This document shows, in pieces, positions 23,713 through 31,702 of a stretch of 64,000 nt of DNA. Below the pieces are notes generated by a model. That model made no database searches, was not told the DNA's origin, and saw only the letters and a program-made list of their open reading frames with translations. The stretch is from NCBI RefSeq assembly GCF_009749385.1, contig NZ_WBIN01000018.1:17766-81765 (forward strand). The letters run 5' to 3'. The stretch is from Agromyces allii (GTDB lineage Bacteria > Actinomycetota > Actinomycetes > Actinomycetales > Microbacteriaceae). How positions within the stretch are numbered: the stretch's first letter is position 1; each line of letters starts with the position of its first letter. Position numbers and translations under genes: made by a program.

Positions 23713-24662
23713 TCCCCTCGACGCTCGAGCGGCTCGCCGACGCCCTCGACGACGGACTGCCCGGACTCGAACGCCTCGCGATGCTCGGCGCCGCGCGCGT
23801 GCTCGTGCTCGGCATGGGCTCGAGCCGCTACGCCGCCGACGTCGTCGCCCGGCGCTACCGCAGCGTCGGCGCGAACGTGGTCGTCGAGCTCGCGAGCGCC
23901 GAACTTCTGCCGCCCGCCGCACCCGACCTCGCCGTCGTCGCCGTCTCGGCGACCGGGGGCAGCGTCGAGGTGCTGCGCGCGGTCGAGCGCTACCGCGGCA
24001 CCGGGCGGCTCGTCGCCGTCACGAACCGGCCCGACTCCGAGCTCGGGCGCCTCGCCGACATCGTCGTGCCGCTGCTCGCCGGGGTCGAGGCCTCGGGGGT
24101 GGCCAGCCGCACGTTCCGCGCGACGTTCGCCGTGCTCGACGCGGTGCTCGAGGAACTGCTCGGCACGGCTCCCGCCCAACGCTTCGACGCCGCAGCCGTG
24201 CGCGGCGCGGCGACCGCGAACGCCGTGCTGCTGGCCATGGCCGACGACTGGATGCCGCCGCTCGCCGACCTGCTCGCCGGGCCCATGGGCACGTGGTCTC
24301 TCGCCCCGGCCGAGCGTGCGTCGAGCGCGCAGCAGTCCGCACTGATGATCCGGGAGGTGCCGCGCCGCAGCGCCTTCGCGTCGGAGACCGGCGACTGGTC
24401 GCACGTCGACGTGTACCTCACGAAGACGCAGGACTACCGCGCGCTCGTGTTCGCCGGCTCCACGTGGGATGCGCAGGCGCTCGACTGGATGGCGCAGCGC
24501 GGCTCTCGCTTCGCCTCGATCGGACGCGAGCTGCCGGGCGCCGAACTCGTGCTGAGGTTCCCGGGCGACACCGACGACTCCGTCGCAGCACTCACCGAGC
24601 TCCTCGTCGCCGAGCTCGTCGCCGACCACTGGCTCCGCACCTCCGGCGAGGGCACGCCCTAA
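23676..24662 (+). CDS. SIS-domain phosphosugar isomerase/deaminase-like (GlmS/AgaS C-terminal type)
   Basis: A 328-residue protein with two SIS domains. The first opens LERLAMLGAARVLVLGMGSSRYAADVV and has VVAVSATGGSVEVLRAV, while the second contains ALVFAGSTWDAQALDWM. This matches the isomerase half of GlmS and related aldose-ketose isomerase/deaminases, without the glutaminase half. It should act on the phosphorylated amino sugar made by the upstream kinase, for example glucosamine-6-phosphate to fructose-6-phosphate. The start lies inside the kinase gene, indicating coupling. Its stop overlaps that of the convergent lipoprotein by a few bases. Confidence 0.82.
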   Translation: MDTAAFRADLDLIPSTLERLADALDDGLPGLERLAMLGAARVLVLGMGSSRYAADVVARRYRSVGANVVVELASAELLPPAAPDLAVVAVSATGGSVEVLRAVERYRGTGRLVAVTNRPDSELGRLADIVVPLLAGVEASGVASRTFRATFAVLDAVLEELLGTAPAQRFDAAAVRGAATANAVLLAMADDWMPPLADLLAGPMGTWSLAPAERASSAQQSALMIREVPRRSAFASETGDWSHVDVYLTKTQDYRALVFAGSTWDAQALDWMAQRGSRFASIGRELPGAELVLRFPGDTDDSVAALTELLVAELVADHWLRTSGEGTP

Positions 24663-25786
24663 CGCCCCGCGACGGCGATCAAGGTCTCGGCGACTCCCTC
24701 GAGCCCCATGTTGCGGTTCACGAGCACGATCGAGGCGGTGCCCGCCGTGGTGTCGACGAAGAGCATGCTCGCGAAGCCGTTCGTCATGCCGCCGTGCTCG
24801 ACGACGGCGTGGCCGCCCACCTGCTGCAGGCCCCAGAAGTAGCCGGTGTCTGCGACCTCGCCGTGCGCCTGCTGGGCGGCGCTGCCGGTGAGCGGTCCGT
24901 CGATCACCGCTTCCGCGTACGCGACGAGGTCGCCGATGGTCGCGTGGATGCCGCCCGCGGGCGCGTACGCGGCGAGCGTCGTCGGCTCGGCGGGGTCGCC
25001 CGCCTCGCCGGCACCGGCGAGGTGCCCGGTCGGCACCTCGGCATCGACGAGCGGAAGGCTGGCGGTGTCCATGCCCAGCGGTCCGAACAGCCGGTCCTCG
25101 AGCAGGGTGCGGTAGTCGGTGCCCGCGGCCGCCGCCAGCGCCTGCCCGACGAGGGCGGCCCCGAGGTTCGAGTACTGCCGCTCGGGGGCGATCGACGACG
25201 CCGGCACCGAGCGGGCTTCGTCGAGGAGCTCGTCGAGCGTCTCGTCGATGCCGTCTGCCCCCGCCTCGTAGGCGGCGCGCAGGCGGTCGAGCCATGCCTC
25301 GTCGTGATCGGGAAACGTCGGCAGGCCCGAACTGTGGGTCACGAGGTCGGCGAGCGTCAGCGCACCGACCGGCGTGCCCGCAAGGTCGAGATGCTCGTCG
25401 AGCGTGTCGTCGAGCTCGACCTCTCCGCGTGCGATCGCCTCGGCGACGAGCTCGCCCGTGAACGTCTTCGTGACGGAGCCGATCTCGAACACCGACGTGT
25501 CGTCGGCACCGTGGAACGCGGTGCGCACGGTGCCGTCGGCCTCGATGACGGCCGCCGCCACAGCCGGGGCCGTGCCGGCCGACGCGAAGCTCGGGCGCAG
25601 GAGCTCGGCCAGCTCGACGTCGCCCGTGTACCCGCCCGGCAGGGCCGCGGTCGAGGCGGCCTGCCCTGATGCGGCCGGGGGCGCGCACGCGGCGAGGGTC
25701 AGCACGAGGCATCCGCTCGCGACCGCCGCGGCGACGGCGAGCACCGATCGGAGCACGGTTCGGGACGGGGCGGATGTCACGGGCAT
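24659..25786 (-). CDS. Serine beta-lactamase/DD-peptidase-fold lipoprotein, paralogue B
   Basis: A 375-residue protein with signal peptide and lipobox LAAC, catalytic SVTK, YSN and HGG motifs, like the protein at 9965. The two share GTDYRTLLE/GTDYATLLE and overall length, so they arose by duplication. It probably acts at the cell surface on peptidoglycan, D-amino acid peptides or esters. TAGTCT six bases upstream selects ATG 25786 over GTG 25789. It converges on the SIS gene with a four-base overlap of stop codons. Confidence 0.88.
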   Translation of the reverse strand: MPVTSAPSRTVLRSVLAVAAAVASGCLVLTLAACAPPAASGQAASTAALPGGYTGDVELAELLRPSFASAGTAPAVAAAVIEADGTVRTAFHGADDTSVFEIGSVTKTFTGELVAEAIARGEVELDDTLDEHLDLAGTPVGALTLADLVTHSSGLPTFPDHDEAWLDRLRAAYEAGADGIDETLDELLDEARSVPASSIAPERQYSNLGAALVGQALAAAAGTDYRTLLEDRLFGPLGMDTASLPLVDAEVPTGHLAGAGEAGDPAEPTTLAAYAPAGGIHATIGDLVAYAEAVIDGPLTGSAAQQAHGEVADTGYFWGLQQVGGHAVVEHGGMTNGFASMLFVDTTAGTASIVLVNRNMGLEGVAETLIAVAGR

Positions 25787-25792
25787 CACGCC

Positions 25793-25798
25793 AGACTA
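25793..25798 (-). promoter_or_regulatory. -10 element TAGTCT for serine hydrolase B
   Basis: TAGTCT, six bases (GGCGTG), then ATG 25786; this spacing decides between the two candidate starts. Confidence 0.45.
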
Positions 25799-26347
25799 GG
25801 AACCGTCGAGCTCGGTCGAACCAGTGGCACCCCTGATCGTGCGGGGTTTCGGACGCCGCGCGTAGGCGCGCGCCGCGCGGCTCGACAGCGCGAGCATCAC
25901 GAGGATGTCGAGCGAGAGCGTCACGAGCGTGAAGTCGAGGTGGAGCTCCTGGTCGCCGACCCACCAGGTGACGAACGACACGCTGATGCTGAGGGTTGCG
26001 AAGAGCATCACGACGATGCGCGCCCAGTTCACGCCGAGGAAGATGAGCCAGGCGAGCACCAGCTCGACGAGGAGGATGACCGCGCCGGGCACCACCACGA
26101 CGAGGAGCAGCACGTTCACCGTCTCGGCATCGACCTCCACACCGTCGAACTCCTCGCCGAGGAGGCTGCGCCAGCTCACCGCGAGCTCGATCAGCCAGAT
26201 CGCGCCGCCGACGACTCGCAGCACGACGAGCACCGCACCCATGGTCACCGCGGCCGGGCGTTTCATGGGCGGCGCGGCATCCGTTCGCCCGACGAGCCGT
26301 TCGAACGGTTCGGTCGACGACCGTTTGCGCTCCTCGAGGCCGCTCAC
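25796..26347 (-). CDS. Small integral membrane protein, unknown function
   Basis: A 183-residue protein with about four hydrophobic segments (AVLVVLRVVGGAIWLIEL; VLLLVVVVPGAVILLVEL; IVVMLFATLSISVSFVTWWV; LDILVMLALSS) and a basic C-terminus. I do not recognise a named family with certainty. GTG 26347 overlaps the stop of the LssY_C gene as GTGA, so it is expressed with that protein and may be its partner. A later ATG (MKRPAAV) at about residue 28 is an alternative start just before the first membrane segment. Confidence 0.75.
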   Translation of the reverse strand: MSGLEERKRSSTEPFERLVGRTDAAPPMKRPAAVTMGAVLVVLRVVGGAIWLIELAVSWRSLLGEEFDGVEVDAETVNVLLLVVVVPGAVILLVELVLAWLIFLGVNWARIVVMLFATLSISVSFVTWWVGDQELHLDFTLVTLSLDILVMLALSSRAARAYARRPKPRTIRGATGSTELDGS

Positions 26348-27234
26348 GTCGTCACCGCGACGCCGCTCACGTCGATCACCGGCAGGTCGCCGTCGGTGCG
26401 GATGGTGTCGCCGCCGCCGTTGCGCGAGTGGTACCCCGTGGAGAAGTCGGCGAGCACGCTGACCCCGATGGCCGTGTCGGCGTCTCGCAGGGTGCGCACG
26501 ATGTGGTCCCGCTCGACGTCGGTGTCGGCGTCGATCTTGTGCGTGACCTGCAGCGTGAACATCGAGAAGCCCACAGCGCGGTCGAACGTTCCGGCCGCGA
26601 GCCAGTCGACCCGCGCGCCGCCCGGAAGCAGCCACCCCTCGGGCGTTCGCCAGAACCGCACGTGGTGCCGTTTCGCCGGGTTGCCCTCGACCTCCTGCTG
26701 GAAGGCGAAGTCCTGCTTGCGGCCGAACAGGAACAGCGGGCTGACCGGGGCCTCGTCGTAGCTGCGTCGGGTGATCGTCGACGTGATGATGCGCCAGCTC
26801 GAGGCCGCGGTCACCTCGTCGGCACGGGTCCACCCGGCATCCTGCATGGCCTGGAGCAGCCGCTTCTCGTCACCCAGCACGGCCAGGTTGACCGGGTCGC
26901 CGAAGAGCCCGTCGCTCGTGCGTGTGCGGCCCATGAAGTAGTCGGGCACGTAGATCGTCGTGAGCACGCGGTGCAGGCGCGGCAGCACGAGGTAGGCGAG
27001 CAGCACCCAGAACGCGACCATCACGAGGATGCCCCACCACCCGAGCGTGAACGACTCGCTGAAGAGCACGTAGGCCAGCCACAGCGACGCGAGCCCGGCG
27101 TACACGAAGAAGAACTCGTCGAGCACGGCGTTCACCGAGAAGCGCCGCCTGCGCTTCTCGCCCGCCCGTGCCGGACCCGCCGACGCCGGCGCCTGCACCG
27201 ATGCGTCGGAAGCCGCGGTCCCCTCCCCGCTCAT
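26344..27234 (-). CDS. LssY C-terminal-domain membrane protein
   Basis: A 296-residue protein. After a charged N-terminus with EKRRRRF come two membrane segments (~35-80). The soluble part matches the LssY_C domain: GDPVNLAVLGDEKRLLQAMQDAGWTRAD, VSPLFLFGRKQDFAFQQEV and KRHHVRFWRTPEGW are its hallmarks. The domain occurs with PAP2 phosphatases and DedA proteins in other bacteria and its biochemical role is unclear. TAGCAT lies six bases before the ATG. Its promoter is back to back with that of the aminotransferase at 27273, in only 38 bases. Confidence 0.85.
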   Translation of the reverse strand: MSGEGTAASDASVQAPASAGPARAGEKRRRRFSVNAVLDEFFFVYAGLASLWLAYVLFSESFTLGWWGILVMVAFWVLLAYLVLPRLHRVLTTIYVPDYFMGRTRTSDGLFGDPVNLAVLGDEKRLLQAMQDAGWTRADEVTAASSWRIITSTITRRSYDEAPVSPLFLFGRKQDFAFQQEVEGNPAKRHHVRFWRTPEGWLLPGGARVDWLAAGTFDRAVGFSMFTLQVTHKIDADTDVERDHIVRTLRDADTAIGVSVLADFSTGYHSRNGGGDTIRTDGDLPVIDVSGVAVTT

Positions 27235-27240
27235 GAGTGC

Positions 27241-27246
27241 ATGCTA
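27241..27246 (-). promoter_or_regulatory. -10 element TAGCAT for the LssY_C gene
   Basis: On the minus strand TAGCAT, six bases, ATG 27234. Confidence 0.5.
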
Positions 27247-27260
27247 TCCGTGCCCGCCCC

Positions 27261-27266
27261 TATGCT
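27261..27266 (+). promoter_or_regulatory. -10 element TATGCT for the class V aminotransferase
   Basis: TATGCT, six bases (CACGGC), ATG 27273; leaderless geometry. Confidence 0.5.
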
Positions 27267-27272
27267 CACGGC

Positions 27273-28508
27273 ATGGCCTACGACGTCGCGCGCATCAGAT
27301 CCGGATTCCCGTCGCTCGAGAGCGGGTGGGCGCAGTTCGACGGCCCTGGCGGCACGCAGACGCCGCGCGCCGTCGGCGAGGCCGTGGCATCCGTGCTCAC
27401 CGGGCCGCTCTCGAACCGGGGCACGATCGGCGTCTCCGAGGAGCGGGCCGAGGCCGCGGTGCACGGGTTCCGGCTCGCGATGGCCGACTTCGCGAACGCG
27501 CACCCGCGCGGCATCGTGCAGGGGCGCAGCGCCACGCAGCTGACGTACGACTTCTCGCGGCACCTGCCGAAGGGCTGGGGCCCGGGCGACGAGGTGATCG
27601 TCACGAGCCTCGACCACGACTCGAACGTGCGCCCGTGGGTGCAGGCCGCCGAGCGCGTGGGCGCGACCGTGCGCTGGGCCGAGTTCGACCCGGCGACGGG
27701 CGAGCTCCCGGTCGAGGCCGTCACCTCGCTCCTCGGCGATCGCACGCGGCTCGTCGCGGTCACGGGCGCGTCGAACCTCATCGGCACGATGCCGGATGTC
27801 GCGGCCATCGCCTCGGCCGCGCACGCCGTCGGAGCACTGGTCTGGGTCGACGGCGTGCACTTCAGCGCCCACGAGCTGCCCGACCTCGACGCACTCGGGG
27901 CGGACTTCTTCACGTGCTCGCCGTACAAGTTCCTCGGCCCGCACTGCGGCGTGCTCGTCTCCCGGCCCGAGCTGCTCGAGACGATCACGCCCGACAAGCT
28001 GCTTCCGGCGACGGATGTCGTGCCCGAGCGCTTCGAGTTCGGCACGCTGCCCTACGAACTGCTCGCCGGGGTCACGGCCGCGGTCGACGTGCTGGCAGGG
28101 CTCGCCGCGTCCGGCCCCGACAGAGACGACGATGCCGTGACGGATGCCGCGGCCTCGCGCCGCGCGCGGTTGCAGGCCTCGTACGCCGCCCTCCACGAGC
28201 ACGAGTCGCGCCTGCTGGCACGCCTCGAGGCCGCCCTCGCCGAACTGCCCGGCGTGACCGTGCACTCTCGGGCGGCCCGCCGTACCCCGACGCTGCTGCT
28301 CACGTTCGCCGGCCACGAGGCATCCGTCGTCACGGAGCAGCTCGCCGCGGGGCAGGTGCTCGCACCGAGCAGCAACTTCTACGCGCTCGAGGCCTCGCGC
28401 CGACTCGGACTCGGCGACGACGGCGGCCTGCGGGTCGGCCTCGCGCCGTACACCGACGACGCCGACATCGACCGGCTCGTTGCGGGGCTTCGGGCGACCC
28501 TCGACTGA
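27273..28508 (+). CDS. Class V aminotransferase, cysteine-desulfurase-like
   Basis: A 411-residue PLP enzyme. FDGPGGTQTP near the N-terminus, HDSNVRPW, WVDGVHFSAHELPDL (PLP-ring Asp and following His) and the Schiff-base lysine in SPYKFLGPH are all visible. These fit the cysteine desulfurase-like subfamily (TIGR01976 type) rather than housekeeping IscS/SufS: no suf or isc partners are nearby, and no loop cysteine is evident in the usual C-terminal segment. The reaction is therefore uncertain (desulfuration or lyase). ATG 27273 has TATGCT six bases upstream. Confidence 0.85.
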   Translation: MAYDVARIRSGFPSLESGWAQFDGPGGTQTPRAVGEAVASVLTGPLSNRGTIGVSEERAEAAVHGFRLAMADFANAHPRGIVQGRSATQLTYDFSRHLPKGWGPGDEVIVTSLDHDSNVRPWVQAAERVGATVRWAEFDPATGELPVEAVTSLLGDRTRLVAVTGASNLIGTMPDVAAIASAAHAVGALVWVDGVHFSAHELPDLDALGADFFTCSPYKFLGPHCGVLVSRPELLETITPDKLLPATDVVPERFEFGTLPYELLAGVTAAVDVLAGLAASGPDRDDDAVTDAAASRRARLQASYAALHEHESRLLARLEAALAELPGVTVHSRAARRTPTLLLTFAGHEASVVTEQLAAGQVLAPSSNFYALEASRRLGLGDDGGLRVGLAPYTDDADIDRLVAGLRATLD

Positions 28509-28513
28509 GCCCG

Positions 28514-28604
28514 CCGGTCGAGGAGGCGCGCCGGCGCCGTACCGAGACCTGGCCCGAACGACGGCTGCCGGTCTCGATACGCTCCTTCGTCGCTCCTCGA
28601 CCGG
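28514..28604. repeat. Dispersed palindromic (REP-like) element
   Basis: The first arm opens CCGGTCGAGG and runs to ACCGAGACC, and the second (28571-28604) is GTCTCGATACG ... TCCTCGACCGG. It is the same pair organisation as at 9811, in the gap between the aminotransferase and the PEP-mutase-family gene. A further half copy CCAGTCGAGG lies at about 28614. Confidence 0.75.
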
Positions 28605-28705
28605 CTGAGCCCGCCAGTCGAGGACCGCCAGCGGCGGAATCGGCGGGTTCCGGACCTCATGCGGCCAATGCGGCGTCGAGCGGCGATGCGCCTCGCGGGC
28701 GAACA

Positions 28706-28711
28706 TACGCT
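28706..28711 (+). promoter_or_regulatory. -10 element TACGCT for the PEP-mutase-family gene
   Basis: TACGCT, six bases (GGAGGC), ATG 28718. GGAGG could also serve as a ribosome site, but its spacing is only one base, so a leaderless start is more plausible. Confidence 0.45.
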
Positions 28712-28717
28712 GGAGGC

Positions 28718-29494
28718 ATGACCAGCATCGCCGAACGCGCCACCGAACTCCGCCGCCTGCACACCGACCCCGAACTCCTCCAGGTGGTGAACGTCTGGGA
28801 CGTCGTCTCGGCGCGCGCCGTCGCCGCCCTGCCCGGCACGAAGGCCCTCGCGACCGCGAGCCACTCGATCGCCGCGACGTTCGGCTACGAGGACGGCGAG
28901 CACATCCCCGTCGAGCTCATGCTCGACATGGTCGGCCGCATCGCCCGCGCCGTCGACGTGCCCGTGAGCGCCGACCTCGAGGCCGGCTACGGCGACGCCG
29001 GAGAGACGATCCGCCGCGCGATCGGCGAGGGCATCGTCGGTGCGAACCTCGAGGACCAGCTGAAGCCGCTCGACGAGTCGGTCGCCGCCGTGCGCGCGTC
29101 GGTCGCCGCGGCCGACGCCGAGGGCGTGCCGTTCGCACTGAATGCCCGCACCGACGCATTCCTCCGAGGCCGCGAGCGCACGCTCGAGGTCAACGTTGCC
29201 GACGCGATCGAGCGCGGCCGTGCCTACCTCGATGCCGGCGCGACGAGCGTGTTCGTGCCCGGCATCTTCGGCGAGGACGTCGTGCGCGAGCTCGTGTCGG
29301 GCATCGGCGAGCTCAAGGTCACGCTCATCGGCCTGCCGGGCGTACCCGCACCCGAACGCCTGCAGGAGCTCGGCGTCGCGCGCGTCTCGTACGGTCCGAC
29401 CACCCAGCGCGTCGCGCTCGGCGCCCTCCAGGACCTCGCGACCGACCTCTACCTCGGCGGCGTGCTGCCCGACGGGATCCGGCCGCTGAACTGA
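28718..29494 (+). CDS. Isocitrate lyase/PEP mutase-family protein
   Basis: A 258-residue TIM-barrel protein. ADLEAGYGD and GANLEDQLKPLD contain the metal-binding acidic residues of the ICL/PEPM family, and ALNARTDAFL is the conserved NARTD loop. The lack of the KKCGH-type catalytic cysteine motif of isocitrate lyase and the short length place it in the phosphonomutase/oxaloacetase-like subgroup, whose members cleave C-C or P-C bonds or are uncharacterised. No phosphonate genes are nearby. It stands alone between two REP-like elements. Confidence 0.88.
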   Translation: MTSIAERATELRRLHTDPELLQVVNVWDVVSARAVAALPGTKALATASHSIAATFGYEDGEHIPVELMLDMVGRIARAVDVPVSADLEAGYGDAGETIRRAIGEGIVGANLEDQLKPLDESVAAVRASVAAADAEGVPFALNARTDAFLRGRERTLEVNVADAIERGRAYLDAGATSVFVPGIFGEDVVRELVSGIGELKVTLIGLPGVPAPERLQELGVARVSYGPTTQRVALGALQDLATDLYLGGVLPDGIRPLN

Positions 29495-29510
29495 GGCCCG
29501 CGGCATCCGC

Positions 29511-29599
29511 TGGTCTCGATACGGCGCTGGCGCGCCTACTCGACCGGCGGGGTCTCCCGGGGGCGGGGGTCCCGTGACGCTTCGCTCCTCGACCGGCGG
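29511..29599. repeat. Dispersed palindromic (REP-like) element and half copy
   Basis: TGGTCTCGATACGG ... CTACTCGACCGGCGG (29511-29550), then GCTTCGCTCCTCGACCGGCGG (to 29599). It is the fourth locus of this repeat in the window and, like the others, lies at gene 3' ends. Confidence 0.7.
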
Positions 29600-29650
29600 A
29601 CGGGCGGCGAGGTCCGGCGGGGCGGCGAAGTGCCGCCTGATCTCGCGAAT

Positions 29651-29678
29651 CCCCCGCGTGACGGATGCCACGCGGGGG
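29651..29678. terminator. Perfect 10-bp GC hairpin
   Basis: CCCCCGCGTG (29651-29660) pairs with CACGCGGGGG (29669-29678) across an eight-base loop. It lies between the PEP-mutase-family gene and the ABC exporter, so it may end the former or form part of the latter's leader. Confidence 0.5.
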
Positions 29679-29775
29679 CCTCGCTCGCTAGGGTGAGCGG
29701 GAGGCGAGTGGTCGCCGGGCCGTGCGGGGGCGCGGTCATGTGCGGCCCGCTCGCCCCCGGCTACGAGGAGAGCGC

Positions 29776-30876
29776 ATGAACAGCGGCATCCCCATCGAGA
29801 TCTCGGGGCTCAGCAAGCACTTCGGCAGCGTCACCGCGGTGGAGGACCTCAGCTTCACGGTGCAGCCCGGTCGGGTCACGGGATTCCTCGGCCCGAACGG
29901 CGCCGGCAAGACGACCACGTTGCGCGTGCTGCTCGGCCTCGTGAAGGCCTCGAGCGGCACGGCCACGTTCGGCGGAACCCCGTATCACGCGCTCAAGCGC
30001 CCGCTCGAGACCGTCGGCGCCGCGCTCGACGCGAGCTTCCACCCGGGCCGAACGGCGCGCAACCACCTCAAGGTCACGGCGACGGCCGCCGGCATCCCGT
30101 CCTCGCGCGTGCCGATCGTGCTCGAGCAGGTCGGACTCACCGAGTTCGCCGACCGTCGCGTCGGCGGCTACTCGCTCGGCATGCGCCAGCGCCTCGCGCT
30201 CGCGTTCACGCTGCTCGGCGATCCGTCGGTGTTCGTGCTCGACGAGCCGATCAACGGGCTCGACCCCGAGGGCATCAAGTGGATCCGCATGTTCCTGCAG
30301 CGGCTCGCGCAGGACGGCCGAACGGTGCTCGTGAGCTCGCACCTGCTGAGCGAGGTGCAGCAGAGCGTCGACGACGTCGTCATCATCTCGCGCGGGCGCC
30401 TCGCGAAGACCGGCACCCTGTCGAGCCTCGAGCTCGAGTCGGCACCGCGCACCATCGCCGACTCCCCCGATCGTCCGCGGCTCTCGGCGGCGCTCACGCA
30501 GGCCGGCCTGGAGTTCACCGAGGGGCGCAACGGCTTCATCGTGGCCGAGCCCGACCCCGGACTCGTCGGGCACGCGGCCTTCGTCGGCGGCGTCGAGCTC
30601 AAGTCGCTCTACCGCCTGAAGTCGGGCCTCGAGGAGTCGTTCCTCGCACTCGTGAGCGGTGAGGTCGCGGCCCCGAGCGTCACGAACGGGTCGGACGACG
30701 ACGGGGCGGATGCCGCAGCCGACGTGCCCGACCACGACGAGCCCGCGATCGGCGACGAGCCGTCCGACGCGGCATCCGCTCGCTCGGAGGCCGGCGGGGC
30801 CGGCGGGGCCGCCGACGCGCCCGCCGAACCGGATACGCCCGACGAACCCGGCGCCGCCGACGGGGCCAAGGGGTGA
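29776..30876 (+). CDS. ABC-2-type exporter ATPase
   Basis: A 366-residue ATPase: Walker A GPNGAGKTT (39-47), signature YSLGMRQRLALA, Walker B VFVLDEPINGLD and switch histidine SSHLL. The degenerate signature (SLGMR for LSGGQ) is normal in ABC-2 exporters for drugs, lantibiotics or lipids. From ~300 the protein has a long acidic Asp/Ala/Pro/Gly tail (GSDDDGADAA...EPDTPDEPG) not needed for ATPase function and probably disordered. The ATG has GAGGAGAG upstream. The GTGA overlap with the permease gene shows coupling. The substrate is unknown. Confidence 0.9.
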   Translation: MNSGIPIEISGLSKHFGSVTAVEDLSFTVQPGRVTGFLGPNGAGKTTTLRVLLGLVKASSGTATFGGTPYHALKRPLETVGAALDASFHPGRTARNHLKVTATAAGIPSSRVPIVLEQVGLTEFADRRVGGYSLGMRQRLALAFTLLGDPSVFVLDEPINGLDPEGIKWIRMFLQRLAQDGRTVLVSSHLLSEVQQSVDDVVIISRGRLAKTGTLSSLELESAPRTIADSPDRPRLSAALTQAGLEFTEGRNGFIVAEPDPGLVGHAAFVGGVELKSLYRLKSGLEESFLALVSGEVAAPSVTNGSDDDGADAAADVPDHDEPAIGDEPSDAASARSEAGGAGGAADAPAEPDTPDEPGAADGAKG

Positions 30877-31700
30877 TGGGCATGCTGCGCGCACTCGGCT
30901 CCGAGTTCCAGAAGTTCTTCACCACGCGCATGTGGTGGCTGCTCACACTCCTGCTCGTCGGGTACGTGGCCCTGTCGGCCGGCGGCTTCGGCGCGTTCCT
31001 CGGCTGGGCGACCGACAACCCCGCAGCGGCGGCCGGCGCGAGCTCGACGCCGCTGCCGACCGACGGCATCGCCGTGCTCGTGTACAGCTTCGCGTCGTCG
31101 ATCGGCTACGTGTTCCCGGTGCTCTTCGGCGCGCTCGCGGTCACGACCGAGTTCCGGCACAAGACGCTGACGCCCTCGTTCCTCGTGCAGCCGCATCGCG
31201 CGACCGTGCTGTGGGCGAAGTACGTGTCGCAGCTGTTCATCGGCGCGGCGCTCGGCGTGCTCGCGTTCGCGGCGACGGTCGGCGCGGGCGCCGGTGCGCT
31301 CGCGGCCTTCGGCATCGACACCGCGCTCGACCAGCCCGACACGTGGGCGCTCATCGGCCGCGGCGTGCTCGCGATGGCGCTCTGGGGCACGATCGGCGTC
31401 GGCCTCGGCTCGCTCGTGACGAACCAGGTGGCGGCCATCGTCATCGTGATCGCGTTCACGCAGTTCGTCGAGCCGATCGTGCGACTCGCGGCCTCGCTCA
31501 ACGACGTGACCGCGAGCATCGGCAAGTTCCTGCCTGGCGCGGCGAGCGACGCGCTCGTCGGCGCCTCGTTCTACAGCGTGGCCGCGATCGGCTCGGCCCA
31601 GACGCTCGAGTGGTGGCAGGGCGGTCTCGTGCTGTTCGGCATCGGCCTCGTCACCACGCTGATCGGCGGCCTGACGACCTGGCGGAGGGACGTGTCGTAG
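30873..31700 (+). CDS. ABC-2-type exporter permease
   Basis: A 275-residue membrane protein with six hydrophobic segments. FRHKTLTPSFLVQPHR in the loop after the second is typical of ABC-2 permeases, including bacitracin/lantibiotic-type exporters (TTEFRHKT). GTG 30873 overlaps the ATPase stop; ATG 30876 is equally possible. It forms the channel partner of the preceding ATPase. Confidence 0.88.
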   Translation: MMGMLRALGSEFQKFFTTRMWWLLTLLLVGYVALSAGGFGAFLGWATDNPAAAAGASSTPLPTDGIAVLVYSFASSIGYVFPVLFGALAVTTEFRHKTLTPSFLVQPHRATVLWAKYVSQLFIGAALGVLAFAATVGAGAGALAAFGIDTALDQPDTWALIGRGVLAMALWGTIGVGLGSLVTNQVAAIVIVIAFTQFVEPIVRLAASLNDVTASIGKFLPGAASDALVGASFYSVAAIGSAQTLEWWQGGLVLFGIGLVTTLIGGLTTWRRDVS

Positions 31701-31702
31701 GC

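Noticed and set aside
9965..25786. The two SxxK lipoproteins as antibiotic-resistance beta-lactamases
   Set aside because: Motifs fit the broad serine hydrolase/DD-peptidase family; nothing shows beta-lactam hydrolysis.
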